64,000 nucleotides of DNA from Pseudomonas sp. K2I15 (lineage in GTDB: Bacteria; Pseudomonadota; Gammaproteobacteria; Pseudomonadales; Pseudomonadaceae), in NCBI RefSeq assembly GCF_002204795.1, contig NZ_NIXO01000014.1, positions 1-64,000 of the forward strand, in the 5' to 3' direction. The translations under genes and the position numbers were made by a program. Within the stretch, counting starts at the first letter, position 1; every line of letters starts with the position of its first letter. Below the pieces are notes generated by a model, which was not told the DNA's origin, searched no databases, and saw only the letters and a program-made list of their open reading frames with translations. Positions 55,039 through 63,132 of this stretch are shown in pieces.

Positions 55039-55086
55039 GAAGCCTCTGCTAAGCTGCGCCACCTTCCTCTTTCGAGCGTGATCAAC

Positions 55087-55803
55087 GTGTCGCGTACCAG
55101 TCGTCTGCTGACCTTGTTGCAAGTCCTGCGGGGCAAAAAACGCCCGGTGACGGCCGCCGTGCTGGCGGCAGAGCTGGAGATCTCCGAACGCACGCTGTAC
55201 CGCGATATTGCCGAGTTGACCGCCTTGGGCGCGCCGATCTACGGCGAGGCGGGCGTGGGCTATGTATTGCGTGCCGGACTGTTCCTGCCGCCGCTGATGC
55301 TCAATGCCGACGAGACCGAGGCCATCGTGCTGGGCTTGCGGTATGTCGATCAACGGGGTGACGACGTGCTGAGCCTGGCCGCCGCCAATGCCCTCGCAAA
55401 AATCGCCGATGTGCTTGATCCAGCGGCCCAGGAAGCGTTGCGCAATCCCACATTGCTGCCTGGCCCGCCAGGGTTCGGTTACCCGGAAAACCGCGTACCA
55501 TTGAATGTGTTTCGCGAGGCCATTGGCGGCCAGGCCAAACTGCACATCGATTACGCCGATGCCAGCCAGACCGCCAGCCAACGCCTGATCTGGCCGTTGG
55601 CCCTGGGCTTTCTCAACGAAGTGCGGGTGATCGTCGCGTGGTGCGAGTTGCGCGGTGCCTATCGTACCTTCCGCACCGACCGGGTGGCCGCAGCCCGCTT
55701 GCAAGGTGAGCGTTATCCGGGGCGGCGCAGCGACTGGTTGCGGGCCTGGCGCAAGCTGATGGAACAGAACGAATCCGGGCCGTTTACTCCTGACAAGAAC
55801 TGA
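55087..55803 (+). CDS. HTH-WYL transcriptional regulator (YafY-like)
   Basis: Start at GTG 55087 (MSRTSRLLTLLQVLR), as usual for the family; a GTG nine bases earlier is also in frame. 238 residues. An N-terminal winged helix (about 5-60, LEISERTLYRDIAELTALGAPI) is followed by a WYL-type ligand domain (about 130-200) ending AWCELRGAYRTFRTDR. WYL domains sense small or nucleic-acid ligands. It is followed at once by a SnoaL-like gene that carries the same upstream direct repeat. Confidence 0.9.
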   Translation: MSRTSRLLTLLQVLRGKKRPVTAAVLAAELEISERTLYRDIAELTALGAPIYGEAGVGYVLRAGLFLPPLMLNADETEAIVLGLRYVDQRGDDVLSLAAANALAKIADVLDPAAQEALRNPTLLPGPPGFGYPENRVPLNVFREAIGGQAKLHIDYADASQTASQRLIWPLALGFLNEVRVIVAWCELRGAYRTFRTDRVAAARLQGERYPGRRSDWLRAWRKLMEQNESGPFTPDKN

Positions 55804-55805
55804 CA
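55790..55805 (+). promoter_or_regulatory. CTGACA direct repeat before the SnoaL-like gene
   Basis: CTGACA-AGAA-CTGACA with the same 10-bp period as the site at 55023. It overlaps the stop codon of the regulator and lies 51 bp before the next ATG. Confidence 0.5.
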
Positions 55806-55855
55806 CAGTGTTGCTTTAGCATGGCTCCATAAATCACTAGCAAGGAGCTGTCACC

Positions 55856-56197
55856 ATGTCCCAACCCACCCCCGAACTGGCCCCGGCGATCGCGACCTAC
55901 ATTGCCGCTGCGAATACCGGCGACACCTCGCGTGTGGTCGATTGTTTTGCCGAGGATGCCAACGTGTTCGACGAAGGCGAGCATCAGATCGGCACCGCAG
56001 CCATTGCCCGCTGGATGGAAGATACCGGGCGCCGTTATCAGCCCAAGGTGCAGGTACTCAATGTGCAGCACCGCACGGGCAAGGTGCTGGTCAGCAACCT
56101 GATCACCGGCCGCTTTCCCGGCAGCCCGCTGGAGCTGCGCTATACGTTCCGCCTCAATGAGCAGGGCAAGATTTCCCGATTGGATATTTCCCTGTAG
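55856..56197 (+). CDS. SnoaL-like / NTF2-fold protein
   Basis: 113 residues. The pattern IATYIAAANTGDTSRVVDCFAED...A...I..WMEDT and the final YTFRLNEQGKISRLDIS is that of the SnoaL-like NTF2 fold, a small pocketed domain found in isomerases, hydrolases and carriers. Catalytic residues cannot be assigned. AAGGAG precedes the ATG. Likely under control of the WYL regulator. Confidence 0.85.
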   Translation: MSQPTPELAPAIATYIAAANTGDTSRVVDCFAEDANVFDEGEHQIGTAAIARWMEDTGRRYQPKVQVLNVQHRTGKVLVSNLITGRFPGSPLELRYTFRLNEQGKISRLDISL

Positions 56198-56219
56198 CCG
56201 TCATGGCATACTGCCGGGC

Positions 56220-57347
56220 ATGACTTTCGACTCGCCACTCGCCGCCTACCAGCACGCCATCACCGAACAGGGTTTCGTCCCCGACGACGCCCAGCGCGAG
56301 GCGGTGCAAGCCCTGCAAGACTGCCATCAGGCCCTGCACCACGGCCACAGGCCCATCTCCGGTGTGTACCTGTGGGGCCCGGTCGGGCGGGGCAAGACCT
56401 GGCTGATGGACCAGTTCTACCAGACCCTGCGGGTGCCAGCACGGCGCCAGCACTTTCATCACTTCATGGGTTGGGTGCATCAGCGTTCGTTCCAGCTGAC
56501 CGGCACCCACGACCCCTTGCAGGCCCTCGCTCGTGAACTGAGCCAGGAAGTGCGGGTGCTGTGTTTTGATGAGTTGTTCGTCAATGATATCGGTGACGCG
56601 ATCATTCTCGGCCGGTTGTTTCAGGTGATGTTTGAGGAAGGCGTGGTCATGGTTTGCACGTCCAACCAGCCACCGGACCAGTTGTACGCCGATGGTTTCA
56701 ACCGTGACCGCTTCCTGCCGGGGATCGAGGCCATCAAGCGGCACATGCGCGTGGTGGCGGTTAACGGCGGGGAAGATCATCGCCTGCATCCAGGGACGGC
56801 GCTGCAGCGTTACTGGGTTGATCGGCCCGAGGCATTGGCAGAAGTGTTTCGCCAATTGAGCGGCGGACAGGCCGTGAGCAGTGCTCCAGTGGCAGTCGGC
56901 TACCGCTCCATCGTTGCCGTGCAGTCCAGTGAAACCGTGCTGTGGTGCCGCTATGCCGACCTGTGCGAACAGCCGTTGGCTGCGATGGATTTCATGCTGT
57001 TGTGTGATCGCTTCAAGGCCATTTTGCTGGGGGAAGTGCCTGACCTCAGCGCACAAAAGCGTCCTGGCCGAATCGCCCGTGGCACCGAAGACGCCGCGCA
57101 GCGGGTGGATGCCGGTGACCGGGAGCTGCCGGAACTGTCGGTGCATGACGACAGCGTCCGGCGCTTCATCGCCCTGGTAGACGAGTGCTACGACCGCAAG
57201 GTGCCGCTGTACATCGAGGCCAAGGTGCCATTGGAAAGCCTCTATACCGAAGGTTACCTGGAGTTTCCATTTCGCCGCACCCTGAGCCGCTTGCAGGAGA
57301 TGCAGTTGGCACGATTCGGCGAGACTGGCGCGCTTTCACGCGGGTAA
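56220..57347 (+). CDS. zapE: AFG1/ZapE-family ATPase
   Basis: Start at ATG 56220 (MTFDSPLAAYQHA) gives 375 residues. AAA-like ATPase: Walker A LWGPVGRGKT (about 51-60), Walker B VLCFDELFVNDIGDA (about 118-132), and the sensor VMVCTSNQPP with RFLPGIEAIKRHM. In E. coli ZapE binds FtsZ and is used late in division. Pseudomonads often have a second copy, and this one, standing alone with short spacing to a SnoaL gene, may be the paralogue and not the divisome protein. Confidence 0.85.
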   Translation: MTFDSPLAAYQHAITEQGFVPDDAQREAVQALQDCHQALHHGHRPISGVYLWGPVGRGKTWLMDQFYQTLRVPARRQHFHHFMGWVHQRSFQLTGTHDPLQALARELSQEVRVLCFDELFVNDIGDAIILGRLFQVMFEEGVVMVCTSNQPPDQLYADGFNRDRFLPGIEAIKRHMRVVAVNGGEDHRLHPGTALQRYWVDRPEALAEVFRQLSGGQAVSSAPVAVGYRSIVAVQSSETVLWCRYADLCEQPLAAMDFMLLCDRFKAILLGEVPDLSAQKRPGRIARGTEDAAQRVDAGDRELPELSVHDDSVRRFIALVDECYDRKVPLYIEAKVPLESLYTEGYLEFPFRRTLSRLQEMQLARFGETGALSRG

Positions 57348-57391
57348 ATGTAGTTAATCTCCTTCATCTAATGCCCACTGCACGCTTACAA

Positions 57392-57414
57392 TCGGTCCTT
57401 TTTATGGGGACCGA
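57392..57414 (+). terminator. Stem-loop between zapE and the GNAT gene
   Basis: TCGGTCC/GGACCGA with a nine-base loop that itself contains TTTTT. Not a classic terminator; may shape the leader of the acetyltransferase mRNA, whose ATG is 31 bp on. Confidence 0.3.
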
Positions 57415-57444
57415 GTCCCTGTTGCACCGTTAACGAGGAAGGAA

Positions 57445-57936
57445 ATGGACACCGCAGAAATCCTGGTGCTGCAAGCCAGCTACACCAACCCGGTACATGC
57501 CGAGGCCATTGGTCTGGTGCTCAATCATTACGCCGAAGACCCGATGGGCGGTGGCCACAGCCTGCCGGCCGATCGCTTGCAGCAACTGCCGGCGGAGCTG
57601 GCCAAGCGCGCCCATGCGTTCAGTGTGCTGGCGTTTGTCGGCGGTGCGCCTGCAGGCCTGGTGAACTGTTTTGAAGGGTTTTCCACTTTTGCCTGCCGCC
57701 CGCTGGTCAATGTGCACGACGTAGTGGTGATGGATAAATTCCGTGGCTTGGGGCTGAGCCAGAAGATGCTGCAAAAGGTCGAGGAGATCGCTCGCCAGCG
57801 CGGCTGCTGCAAGATCACCCTCGAAGTGCTTGAAGGCAATGCGGTGGCGCAGTCGGCTTATCGCAAGTTTGGTTTCGACGATGCGGTATTTGATCCGGGG
57901 CATGGCCGGATGTTGTTTTGGAGTAAGCCGCTTTAA
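57445..57936 (+). CDS. GNAT-family N-acetyltransferase
   Basis: 163 residues. The acetyl-CoA-binding motif A is VVVMDKFRGLGLSQKMLQ (R/Q-x-x-G-x-G/A), followed by motif B LEVLEGNAVAQSAYRKFGF. Substrate is not evident. GAGGAAGG precedes the ATG. Confidence 0.9.
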   Translation: MDTAEILVLQASYTNPVHAEAIGLVLNHYAEDPMGGGHSLPADRLQQLPAELAKRAHAFSVLAFVGGAPAGLVNCFEGFSTFACRPLVNVHDVVVMDKFRGLGLSQKMLQKVEEIARQRGCCKITLEVLEGNAVAQSAYRKFGFDDAVFDPGHGRMLFWSKPL

Positions 57937-57959
57937 TTAATGTTTATTTAATCAAAGGC

Positions 57960-57985
57960 AAAAAAAGGCGCCAGCAAGTGGCGCC
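57960..57985 (-). terminator. Terminator of the small secreted protein gene
   Basis: On the minus strand GGCGCCA-CTTGC-TGGCGCC is followed by seven T. It lies 52 bp after the stop of the small gene. Confidence 0.85.
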
Positions 57986-58037
57986 AAGTTGGCCTTAGCT
58001 ATCAGAGCGGAATAGCACAGGGTATTACAGGTAAGCA

Positions 58038-58259
58038 TCAGCTGTTGGGTTGTTGCATCTCGGTAGTTTGTTCGGCAGAAGCGGGCTTTACGGACTTGCC
58101 GTCGGCCAGTGCTGTTTGCTTATCTGCGCCGTGGGTTTGTTCCTGGACGAAAGTGAAGTTGTTGTAAAACTCCTTCGAGCGCTCGGAGCCGCCTTCTGCA
58201 AAGGCTGCTACGGAGGTCATGGTCATCAGGCCGGCAAGGATAACAGTCGAAATTTTCAT
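58038..58259 (-). CDS. Small secreted protein, unknown
   Basis: 73 residues with a clear Sec signal (MKISTVILAGLMTMTSVAAFA, AxA site at 19-21), leaving about 52 residues: EGGSERSKEFYNNFTFVQEQTHGADKQ... Short pseudomonad proteins with this EGGSER start are sometimes named PtrA-like (a metal- or stress-induced periplasmic peptide); that link is from memory and weak. The mature part has no cysteine and is hydrophilic and probably unfolded. Upstream are three GTTAAC repeats. Confidence 0.8.
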   Translation of the reverse strand: MKISTVILAGLMTMTSVAAFAEGGSERSKEFYNNFTFVQEQTHGADKQTALADGKSVKPASAEQTTEMQQPNS

Positions 58260-58346
58260 GGCAGTGTCTCATTAAGTGTGTGGGGGTCCGCGCGTTGTGG
58301 TCAGCGGCGGGATAGGCAGACTGTGGGCCAATAATATTAAGTAAGG

Positions 58347-58386
58347 GTTAACCTCTTGCTGGCCGAAAGTTAACGATTTTGTTAAC
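58347..58386 (-). promoter_or_regulatory. Three GTTAAC repeats before the small secreted protein
   Basis: GTTAAC at 58347, 58369 and 58381 (spacings 22 and 12 bp, close to helical turns). The outer two also form a stem (CCGAAGTTAAC/GTTAACTTTCGG). They lie 88-127 bp before the ATG, just upstream of an AT-rich TTAATAT stretch that could be the -10, so they fit activator half-sites of a response-regulator type. The third pair may alternatively end the TonB receptor transcript. Confidence 0.4.
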
Positions 58387-58410
58387 TTCGGGTTCGGCGA
58401 GGGGGAGTGC

Positions 58411-60645
58411 TTAAAGCTTCCAGTCCAGTGCCAGCGTTACGGTGCGCGGGTCTCCCCAATAAACGCCGTTATAAAAACCGACGTTGTTGTAATATTTCGT
58501 ATCAAACAAGTTGTTTACGTTCAATGACGCCGACAGGTGCTTATCAAACTCATAACGCGACATGAGGTTGACCAACGCATAAGCCTCCTGACGGATGGCC
58601 GTGCTCTGGGTCATGAGGCTGCCATTGGCATTACGGCCCACGGGGCGGCTGGCGTAGCGATAGATGTCGCTCTGCCAATTGACACCGCCACCTACCGTCA
58701 GCGCGCGCCAGTTGCCGGGCAGGCGATACGTCGTGGAGGTACGCAGCAGGTTGAGGGGCTGGGCGGTGTTGTTGCGTTCTTTTTCGCCATTCACGGAGTG
58801 GGTGTAGGTGTAACCGGCTTTTACGTTCCAGTCGGGCATTACTTCGCCTGCGACCTCCACTTCGAAGCCCTGCACCTTGTTACCCTTGCCGCCGGACTTG
58901 TAATACTGCTCGCCCTTTGGGCCCAGCGGGATGGAGTCATCGACCTCCGCCACGTTGTCCTGAGTCGTCCAGAACACGGCGCTCGACAGGGTCAGGCGAT
59001 CATCCAGCAGGCTGCCCTTGAGGCCCAACTCATAGCTCTTGCCGACAATCGGCTCCAGGTATTTGTCGCTTACGTCCTTTTGCGTCTGCGGTTTGAAGAT
59101 GTCGGTATAGCTGACATAGGCCGTGAAATCCTGATTGATGTCGTAGAGCAAACCGGCGTAGGGCGTCCAGACGTCACTTTGGGTCTGGCTGCTGTGACGT
59201 ATGTTCACCAACTGCCGTTCCTCGTACTCATAATTGGAGCTGGTGGACTTCCAAGAGCCGTAGCGGCTGCCCAGCACGGCATGCCAGTCGTCGCTCAGGC
59301 TCAGGCGCGTGGCCAGATAACCGGCCTTTTGATAGGTGCTGCCGGTGCTCGAATCCATGCCGGTGGTTTCATCGGCAAATTCAGGGATGCCTCCGGTGTC
59401 TGCCCAGTCCGGAATTTGCAGATAGCTGTCGGGCCGATCGCCAATAATGTAGGGCGAGGAGTCTCGGTGGCGCGCCTGACCGTAGCCGACCATGGCCTCA
59501 TGCTCGCGTCCCAATAACGAATAAGGCCCCGCGACGTTGAAGTCCACCGCATCCATTTTATCTTTGCCTGCGAAATGGCTGCTGTAGGCGCTGACGCCGC
59601 TGCGGTCGGCGCTCGGGTAACCGCCGCCGCCGTAGTAGACCTTGCCGTCGGTTTCGCTTTGCCGGTGGGTGTAGGCGGCTTTGAAGCGCCAATCATTGGC
59701 CAGTTTCTGGTCAAGGGTCGCGAAGGTGGTGCGGTCGGTCAGCGGCCAGTTGCTCCAGGGTGTGGTGATGTTGTTGGAGCGTGGCATGTTGGCCTTGCCG
59801 CCCAGCGAGTTCCAATACGGCACGCTGCCCCAGGTTGCGCCTTGAACCTGTTTGTCCTGGTAGTCATAACCCACTGCCAGCACGGTGCTGTCGGTCAGGT
59901 CGGCTTCGAGAATGCCGTAGCCTACCTTTCGCTCAAGGGCATAACGGTCGCGAAAGGATTTGCTGTCACGGTAGGCCAATACTGTGCGGCCACGCAGGCG
60001 CCCGTCGAAGGCGAGGGGGCCGCCCACATCGACGTAGCTGTAGTAGTTGTCGTAGCTGCCGGCACCGGTGCCGACGTTGGCTGCCCATTCGGCGGTAGGG
60101 CGTTTGCGCACCATGTTGATGGTGCCCGAGGGGTCGCCGGCGCCGGTGGTCAAGCCCGTGGCGCCGCGTACCACTTCGATGCGGTCATAGATGATGGTGT
60201 CAGAGTCGGACTTCAGCCCGGTAAAGGTGTTGAGCATTCCATCGATCTGGAAATTCTGGATGGCGTAGCCGCGCGAATAGAAGTTGAAACGTTCGGAGTC
60301 GTTTCGCTGTACCACCACGCCGGTGGTCTGGTTCATGACTTCGCTCAAGGTGCCCAGCTTGAAGTCGTCCATCTGCTGACGAGTGATGACCGAGACGGAC
60401 TGCGGGGTTTCCTTGATCGACAGGTTCAGGCGTGTAGCGGTGCTCATGGCGCCGGTGGTGTAGGAACCGGTGCCTTCGGTGTCGGAGCCAAGGTTGGCAG
60501 CTGTGATGTTGGTACTGGCCAACTCCAGCGCTTTGGCGGTTTCTTCGGTTTCCTGATAGGGGTCGTCAGCCAGCAGGTCGGTGCTCAGCCCTGCGCTGAA
60601 AAGCCCGAGGGTCAAAGTCATGGAACGGGTAATAGGCGCTAACAT
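58411..60645 (-). CDS. TonB-dependent siderophore receptor (FhuE-like)
   Basis: Outer-membrane importer of a ferric siderophore, powered by TonB. 744 residues: signal peptide (about 1-26), TonB-box zone, plug (about 75-185: TPQSVSVITRQQMDDF, YDRIEVVRGATGL, GDPSGTINMVRKRP), then a 22-strand barrel. There is no N-terminal signalling domain. Plug and barrel look like FhuE/FoxA-type receptors for hydroxamates taken from other microbes. The C-terminal residue is Leu (LALDWKL), whereas Phe or Trp is usual. A Fur-like box and an 11-bp inverted repeat precede it. Confidence 0.92.
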   Translation of the reverse strand: MLAPITRSMTLTLGLFSAGLSTDLLADDPYQETEETAKALELASTNITAANLGSDTEGTGSYTTGAMSTATRLNLSIKETPQSVSVITRQQMDDFKLGTLSEVMNQTTGVVVQRNDSERFNFYSRGYAIQNFQIDGMLNTFTGLKSDSDTIIYDRIEVVRGATGLTTGAGDPSGTINMVRKRPTAEWAANVGTGAGSYDNYYSYVDVGGPLAFDGRLRGRTVLAYRDSKSFRDRYALERKVGYGILEADLTDSTVLAVGYDYQDKQVQGATWGSVPYWNSLGGKANMPRSNNITTPWSNWPLTDRTTFATLDQKLANDWRFKAAYTHRQSETDGKVYYGGGGYPSADRSGVSAYSSHFAGKDKMDAVDFNVAGPYSLLGREHEAMVGYGQARHRDSSPYIIGDRPDSYLQIPDWADTGGIPEFADETTGMDSSTGSTYQKAGYLATRLSLSDDWHAVLGSRYGSWKSTSSNYEYEERQLVNIRHSSQTQSDVWTPYAGLLYDINQDFTAYVSYTDIFKPQTQKDVSDKYLEPIVGKSYELGLKGSLLDDRLTLSSAVFWTTQDNVAEVDDSIPLGPKGEQYYKSGGKGNKVQGFEVEVAGEVMPDWNVKAGYTYTHSVNGEKERNNTAQPLNLLRTSTTYRLPGNWRALTVGGGVNWQSDIYRYASRPVGRNANGSLMTQSTAIRQEAYALVNLMSRYEFDKHLSASLNVNNLFDTKYYNNVGFYNGVYWGDPRTVTLALDWKL

Positions 60646-60662
60646 TGCAGCGAATTCCTTGT

Positions 60663-60694
60663 CGTCTTTAAATTGATCACGCGATTTAAAGACG
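60663..60694. promoter_or_regulatory. 11-bp perfect inverted repeat before the TonB receptor
   Basis: CGTCTTTAAAT (60663-60673) and ATTTAAAGACG (60684-60694) are exact reverse complements around ten bases, 18-49 bp before the receptor ATG. It is an operator or a leader-RNA hairpin close to the ribosome site. Confidence 0.55.
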
Positions 60695-60720
60695 GTGGGG
60701 AACGGCGTACTTTAGGTTTG

Positions 60721-60739
60721 GATGAGAATAAGTCTTATC
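60721..60739 (-). promoter_or_regulatory. Candidate Fur box
   Basis: The minus strand reads GATAAGACTTATTCTCATC, matching the 19-bp Fur consensus at 12 of 19 positions. It lies 76-94 bp before the TonB receptor start, where iron repression of such a receptor is expected. Confidence 0.5.
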
Positions 60740-60750
60740 CGTATGTTGCA

Positions 60751-60777
60751 GGCTTCAGCGCATTGCACGCTGAAGCC
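60751..60777 (-). terminator. Stem-loop after the cptA-like gene
   Basis: GGCTTCAGCG/CGCTGAAGCC, ten paired bases and a seven-base loop, 15 bp after the cptA-like stop. The T-run is missing, so termination may be partial. Confidence 0.5.
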
Positions 60778-60791
60778 TTGGGGTGAGGGCG

Positions 60792-62534
60792 TTACTTGGC
60801 GACCCAGTCAGTGGAGTCGGTTTTCTTTGGCTTGAGCAGGCTGAAATCGATCAAGGCCTTTTGTTGGCGTTCGTAAGGATTGCCAATCAACAGCGGCCGG
60901 GGCTTGAAGCTGTCGCTGACCAGGCTCTTGCTGTGGTCCAGTTCATCGAAGCTCAGCCCCGCCATGTCGGCCCAGGTATGGATCAACTGCGAACTGCTGT
61001 AGGGCCGCTGCAAGTCGCCGCCAAAACTCCAGTCATGGCTTTCACGCCACTTGGGCGATGCATAGGCCATGAACGGAATGGTGTACATCGGTGCCGTCGG
61101 CTTGCCTTCGTTGCGGCCGAGGGTGCTGTGGCCGGCCGAGTCGAACACGTCTTCACCGTGGTCGGAGAGGTACAGCAGGAAGCCGTTCGGGTCAGTCTTG
61201 GCGTAGTCCTTGATCAGGCTCGACACCACGAAATCGTTGTACAGCACCGCGTTGTCGTAGCTGTTGTAGGTCGGCAACTGCGCGTCGCTGATCCCGGCAG
61301 GCACGCCCTGGCGATCGGTGAACTTGTCGAAAGTCGGCGGGTAGCGGTACTGGTAGCTCATGTGGGTGCCCAGTAGGTGCACCACGATGAACTTGCGCTC
61401 TGCGGTGTCAGACATGGCCTTGGCGAACGGCTCCAGCACGTCGCCGTCGTACTGGCGGGCGTTCTGGTTGCGGTTGTTGTTGAGGTACACCTGCTCGTCG
61501 GCCTGTTCGGAAAAGGTCGTGAGCATGGTGTTGCGCTTGGTCATGGTCTGCTGGTTGGTGATCCAGAAGGTCTTGTAGCCGGCCTGCTTCATCACGCTGA
61601 CGATGGACGGGGTCTTGAGGTACAGGTCAGGGTTTTCTTCGTCGGCGAAGGTCAGTACCTGTTGCAGCGCCTCAATGGTGTACGGGCGCGGGGTAATGAC
61701 GTTGTCGAACACCGCCAGTTGGTCGCGCAGCTTGTCCAGTTCCGGGGTGGTGCTGCGCGGGTAGCCATACAGGCTCATGCGCTGGCGGTTGGTGGACTCG
61801 CCGATCACCAGCACCAGGGTCGATGGCTGGCCGGCCATGCTGTCCTTGAGGTTGGTCAGGGGCGCAATCTTGCTGGCGCTGGTCAGCATGCCTTGCATGC
61901 TGTCCAGTTGTTCGGTGTAACGGCGGTAGGCCACGATCATCTGCCACGGCACGGCCGGCTCGATGCGGGTTTCGAAGCGGTCGATGGCCAGTTCCATGGT
62001 TTCGCTCTTGGCGATCTGCTTGACCAGCGGGTAGCCGACGATGGCAATCACGATGGCGGTGGCCGCCACCATCGCCTGGCCACGGGGCAGGTGCACCGGG
62101 CGCACACGGGTCCACAGGAAAACGGCCATGGCAGTGTGGGCAATGAACGCCAGCACGATCCACCAGGCGAAGTATTGGGTGGCGTATTCGCCGGCTTCAG
62201 AGATGTTCGACTCGAACATAATGAAGATGACGCTTTGGGAGAATTCCTGCTGGTAGATGAAGAAGTAACCCAGGCTGGCCATGGAGCAGGCCCACAGCAC
62301 CACGCCGATCAACCCCGCCAGCAGGCGCGCGCGGCGCGGGAATAACAGCATCGGTGCCAGCCACAGCGCACTCATGAAGAATGCCTGACGGAAGCCGCTG
62401 AAACCGGAGGTGCCGGTCAGTTGGATCAGCAGTTGGGTAATACCCGAGAAATACCAGAAGAACAGGAACATCCAGCCGAGGCCGGCCCAATCAAAACCTT
62501 TCGCAGACGTAGTGCTGCGTTTGAACATCGCCAT
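60792..62534 (-). CDS. cptA: Phosphoethanolamine transferase (CptA-like)
   Basis: Inner-membrane enzyme that moves phosphoethanolamine onto LPS (heptose in the CptA case) from the periplasmic side. ATG 62534 is chosen because GGAG stands six bases before it; TTG 62546 and ATG 62528 are in frame. 580 residues: five membrane segments (to about 175), then a sulfatase-fold domain with VIGESTNRQRMSLYGYPRST (metal ligand E246), the probable nucleophile T286 (RPYTIEALQQVL), and LSDHGEDVFD. The sequence around the first motif is closer to CptA than to EptA. It may affect polymyxin susceptibility. Confidence 0.88.
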   Translation of the reverse strand: MAMFKRSTTSAKGFDWAGLGWMFLFFWYFSGITQLLIQLTGTSGFSGFRQAFFMSALWLAPMLLFPRRARLLAGLIGVVLWACSMASLGYFFIYQQEFSQSVIFIMFESNISEAGEYATQYFAWWIVLAFIAHTAMAVFLWTRVRPVHLPRGQAMVAATAIVIAIVGYPLVKQIAKSETMELAIDRFETRIEPAVPWQMIVAYRRYTEQLDSMQGMLTSASKIAPLTNLKDSMAGQPSTLVLVIGESTNRQRMSLYGYPRSTTPELDKLRDQLAVFDNVITPRPYTIEALQQVLTFADEENPDLYLKTPSIVSVMKQAGYKTFWITNQQTMTKRNTMLTTFSEQADEQVYLNNNRNQNARQYDGDVLEPFAKAMSDTAERKFIVVHLLGTHMSYQYRYPPTFDKFTDRQGVPAGISDAQLPTYNSYDNAVLYNDFVVSSLIKDYAKTDPNGFLLYLSDHGEDVFDSAGHSTLGRNEGKPTAPMYTIPFMAYASPKWRESHDWSFGGDLQRPYSSSQLIHTWADMAGLSFDELDHSKSLVSDSFKPRPLLIGNPYERQQKALIDFSLLKPKKTDSTDWVAK

Positions 62535-62663
62535 CCAGCGCTCCAACCCGATAATTTTTCAGTGCCTGCGCAAGAAAGCGCGCAGCAGAGGGCCTGCGCA
62601 CGTGGCGCGACCCTATTCGGCGGGAGTATCGGGATGAAGATGTGAAAACTTCGTGAGTTATAC

Positions 62664-62680
62664 CTGAACGGTTCGTTCAG
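62664..62680 (-). terminator. Short hairpin after the 58-residue gene
   Basis: CTGAAC-GGTTC-GTTCAG lies 8 bp past the small gene's stop. Only six base pairs and no T-run; weak. Confidence 0.25.
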
Positions 62681-62687
62681 CTCACGT

Positions 62688-62864
62688 TCAGCAAAGTGCG
62701 GGCTGGGCGCCGGACGGCTGATTGAGCTGGCCTTGCAAGTGCGAGCGCAGACGCATGACTTCCTGCTGCAGTTGGTCGCGTTCGTCTTTCAACTGGCGCA
62801 ATTCATCACGGCGAATGTTGACGTAGAGGGTCTGTGGCGGACGGGTCATGTGTGCAGTGCTCAT
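62688..62864 (-). CDS. 58-residue coiled-coil protein, unknown
   Basis: Starts ATG 62864 with GAGGTAAGCA in front, a good ribosome site, and ends TGA. Translation begins MSTAHMTRPPQTLYVNIRRD and continues into a heptad-like helix (ELRQLKDERDQLQQEVMRLR, about 21-40), then a Pro/Gln-rich tail ending PALC. The helix could form a dimeric coiled coil. It is transcribed toward cptA and separated from it by about 150 bp. No family recognised. Confidence 0.7.
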   Translation of the reverse strand: MSTAHMTRPPQTLYVNIRRDELRQLKDERDQLQQEVMRLRSHLQGQLNQPSGAQPALC

Positions 62865-63087
62865 TGCTTACCTCGCAAATAGCCGGTGTATCGCGCTGCC
62901 AGAGCGCTTGATTCGAGGCTCTCGGCAACAGTCGGGGCAATTCTGAATTCTTTTTTTAACGAAGGGAACTTTTTTATTTTTGATGGTCGTTGTGACTTTT
63001 GCCCCGATGAAGGCTAAAGGATGGCTACTTTTTGTCATGAAACTATGCAGATCCGCTCTGGACTAACCCTCATTAGCCTCATTGCGC

Positions 63088-63093
63088 TATAAA
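63088..63093 (+). promoter_or_regulatory. Candidate gnd promoter -10
   Basis: TATAAA 39 bp before the gnd ATG with no recognisable -35. The 250-bp gap before gnd is AT-rich with several T-runs (62949-62984) and otherwise holds nothing identifiable. Confidence 0.4.
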
Positions 63094-63132
63094 CTGTGAC
63101 ACACATTTATTCGTAGTAAGGAGCATCAGCAC

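Noticed and set aside
62688..62864. Reading the 58-residue gene as SlyX
   Set aside because: It is short and coiled like SlyX but lacks the family's C-terminal PPHY-type motif and the usual length of about 70 residues.
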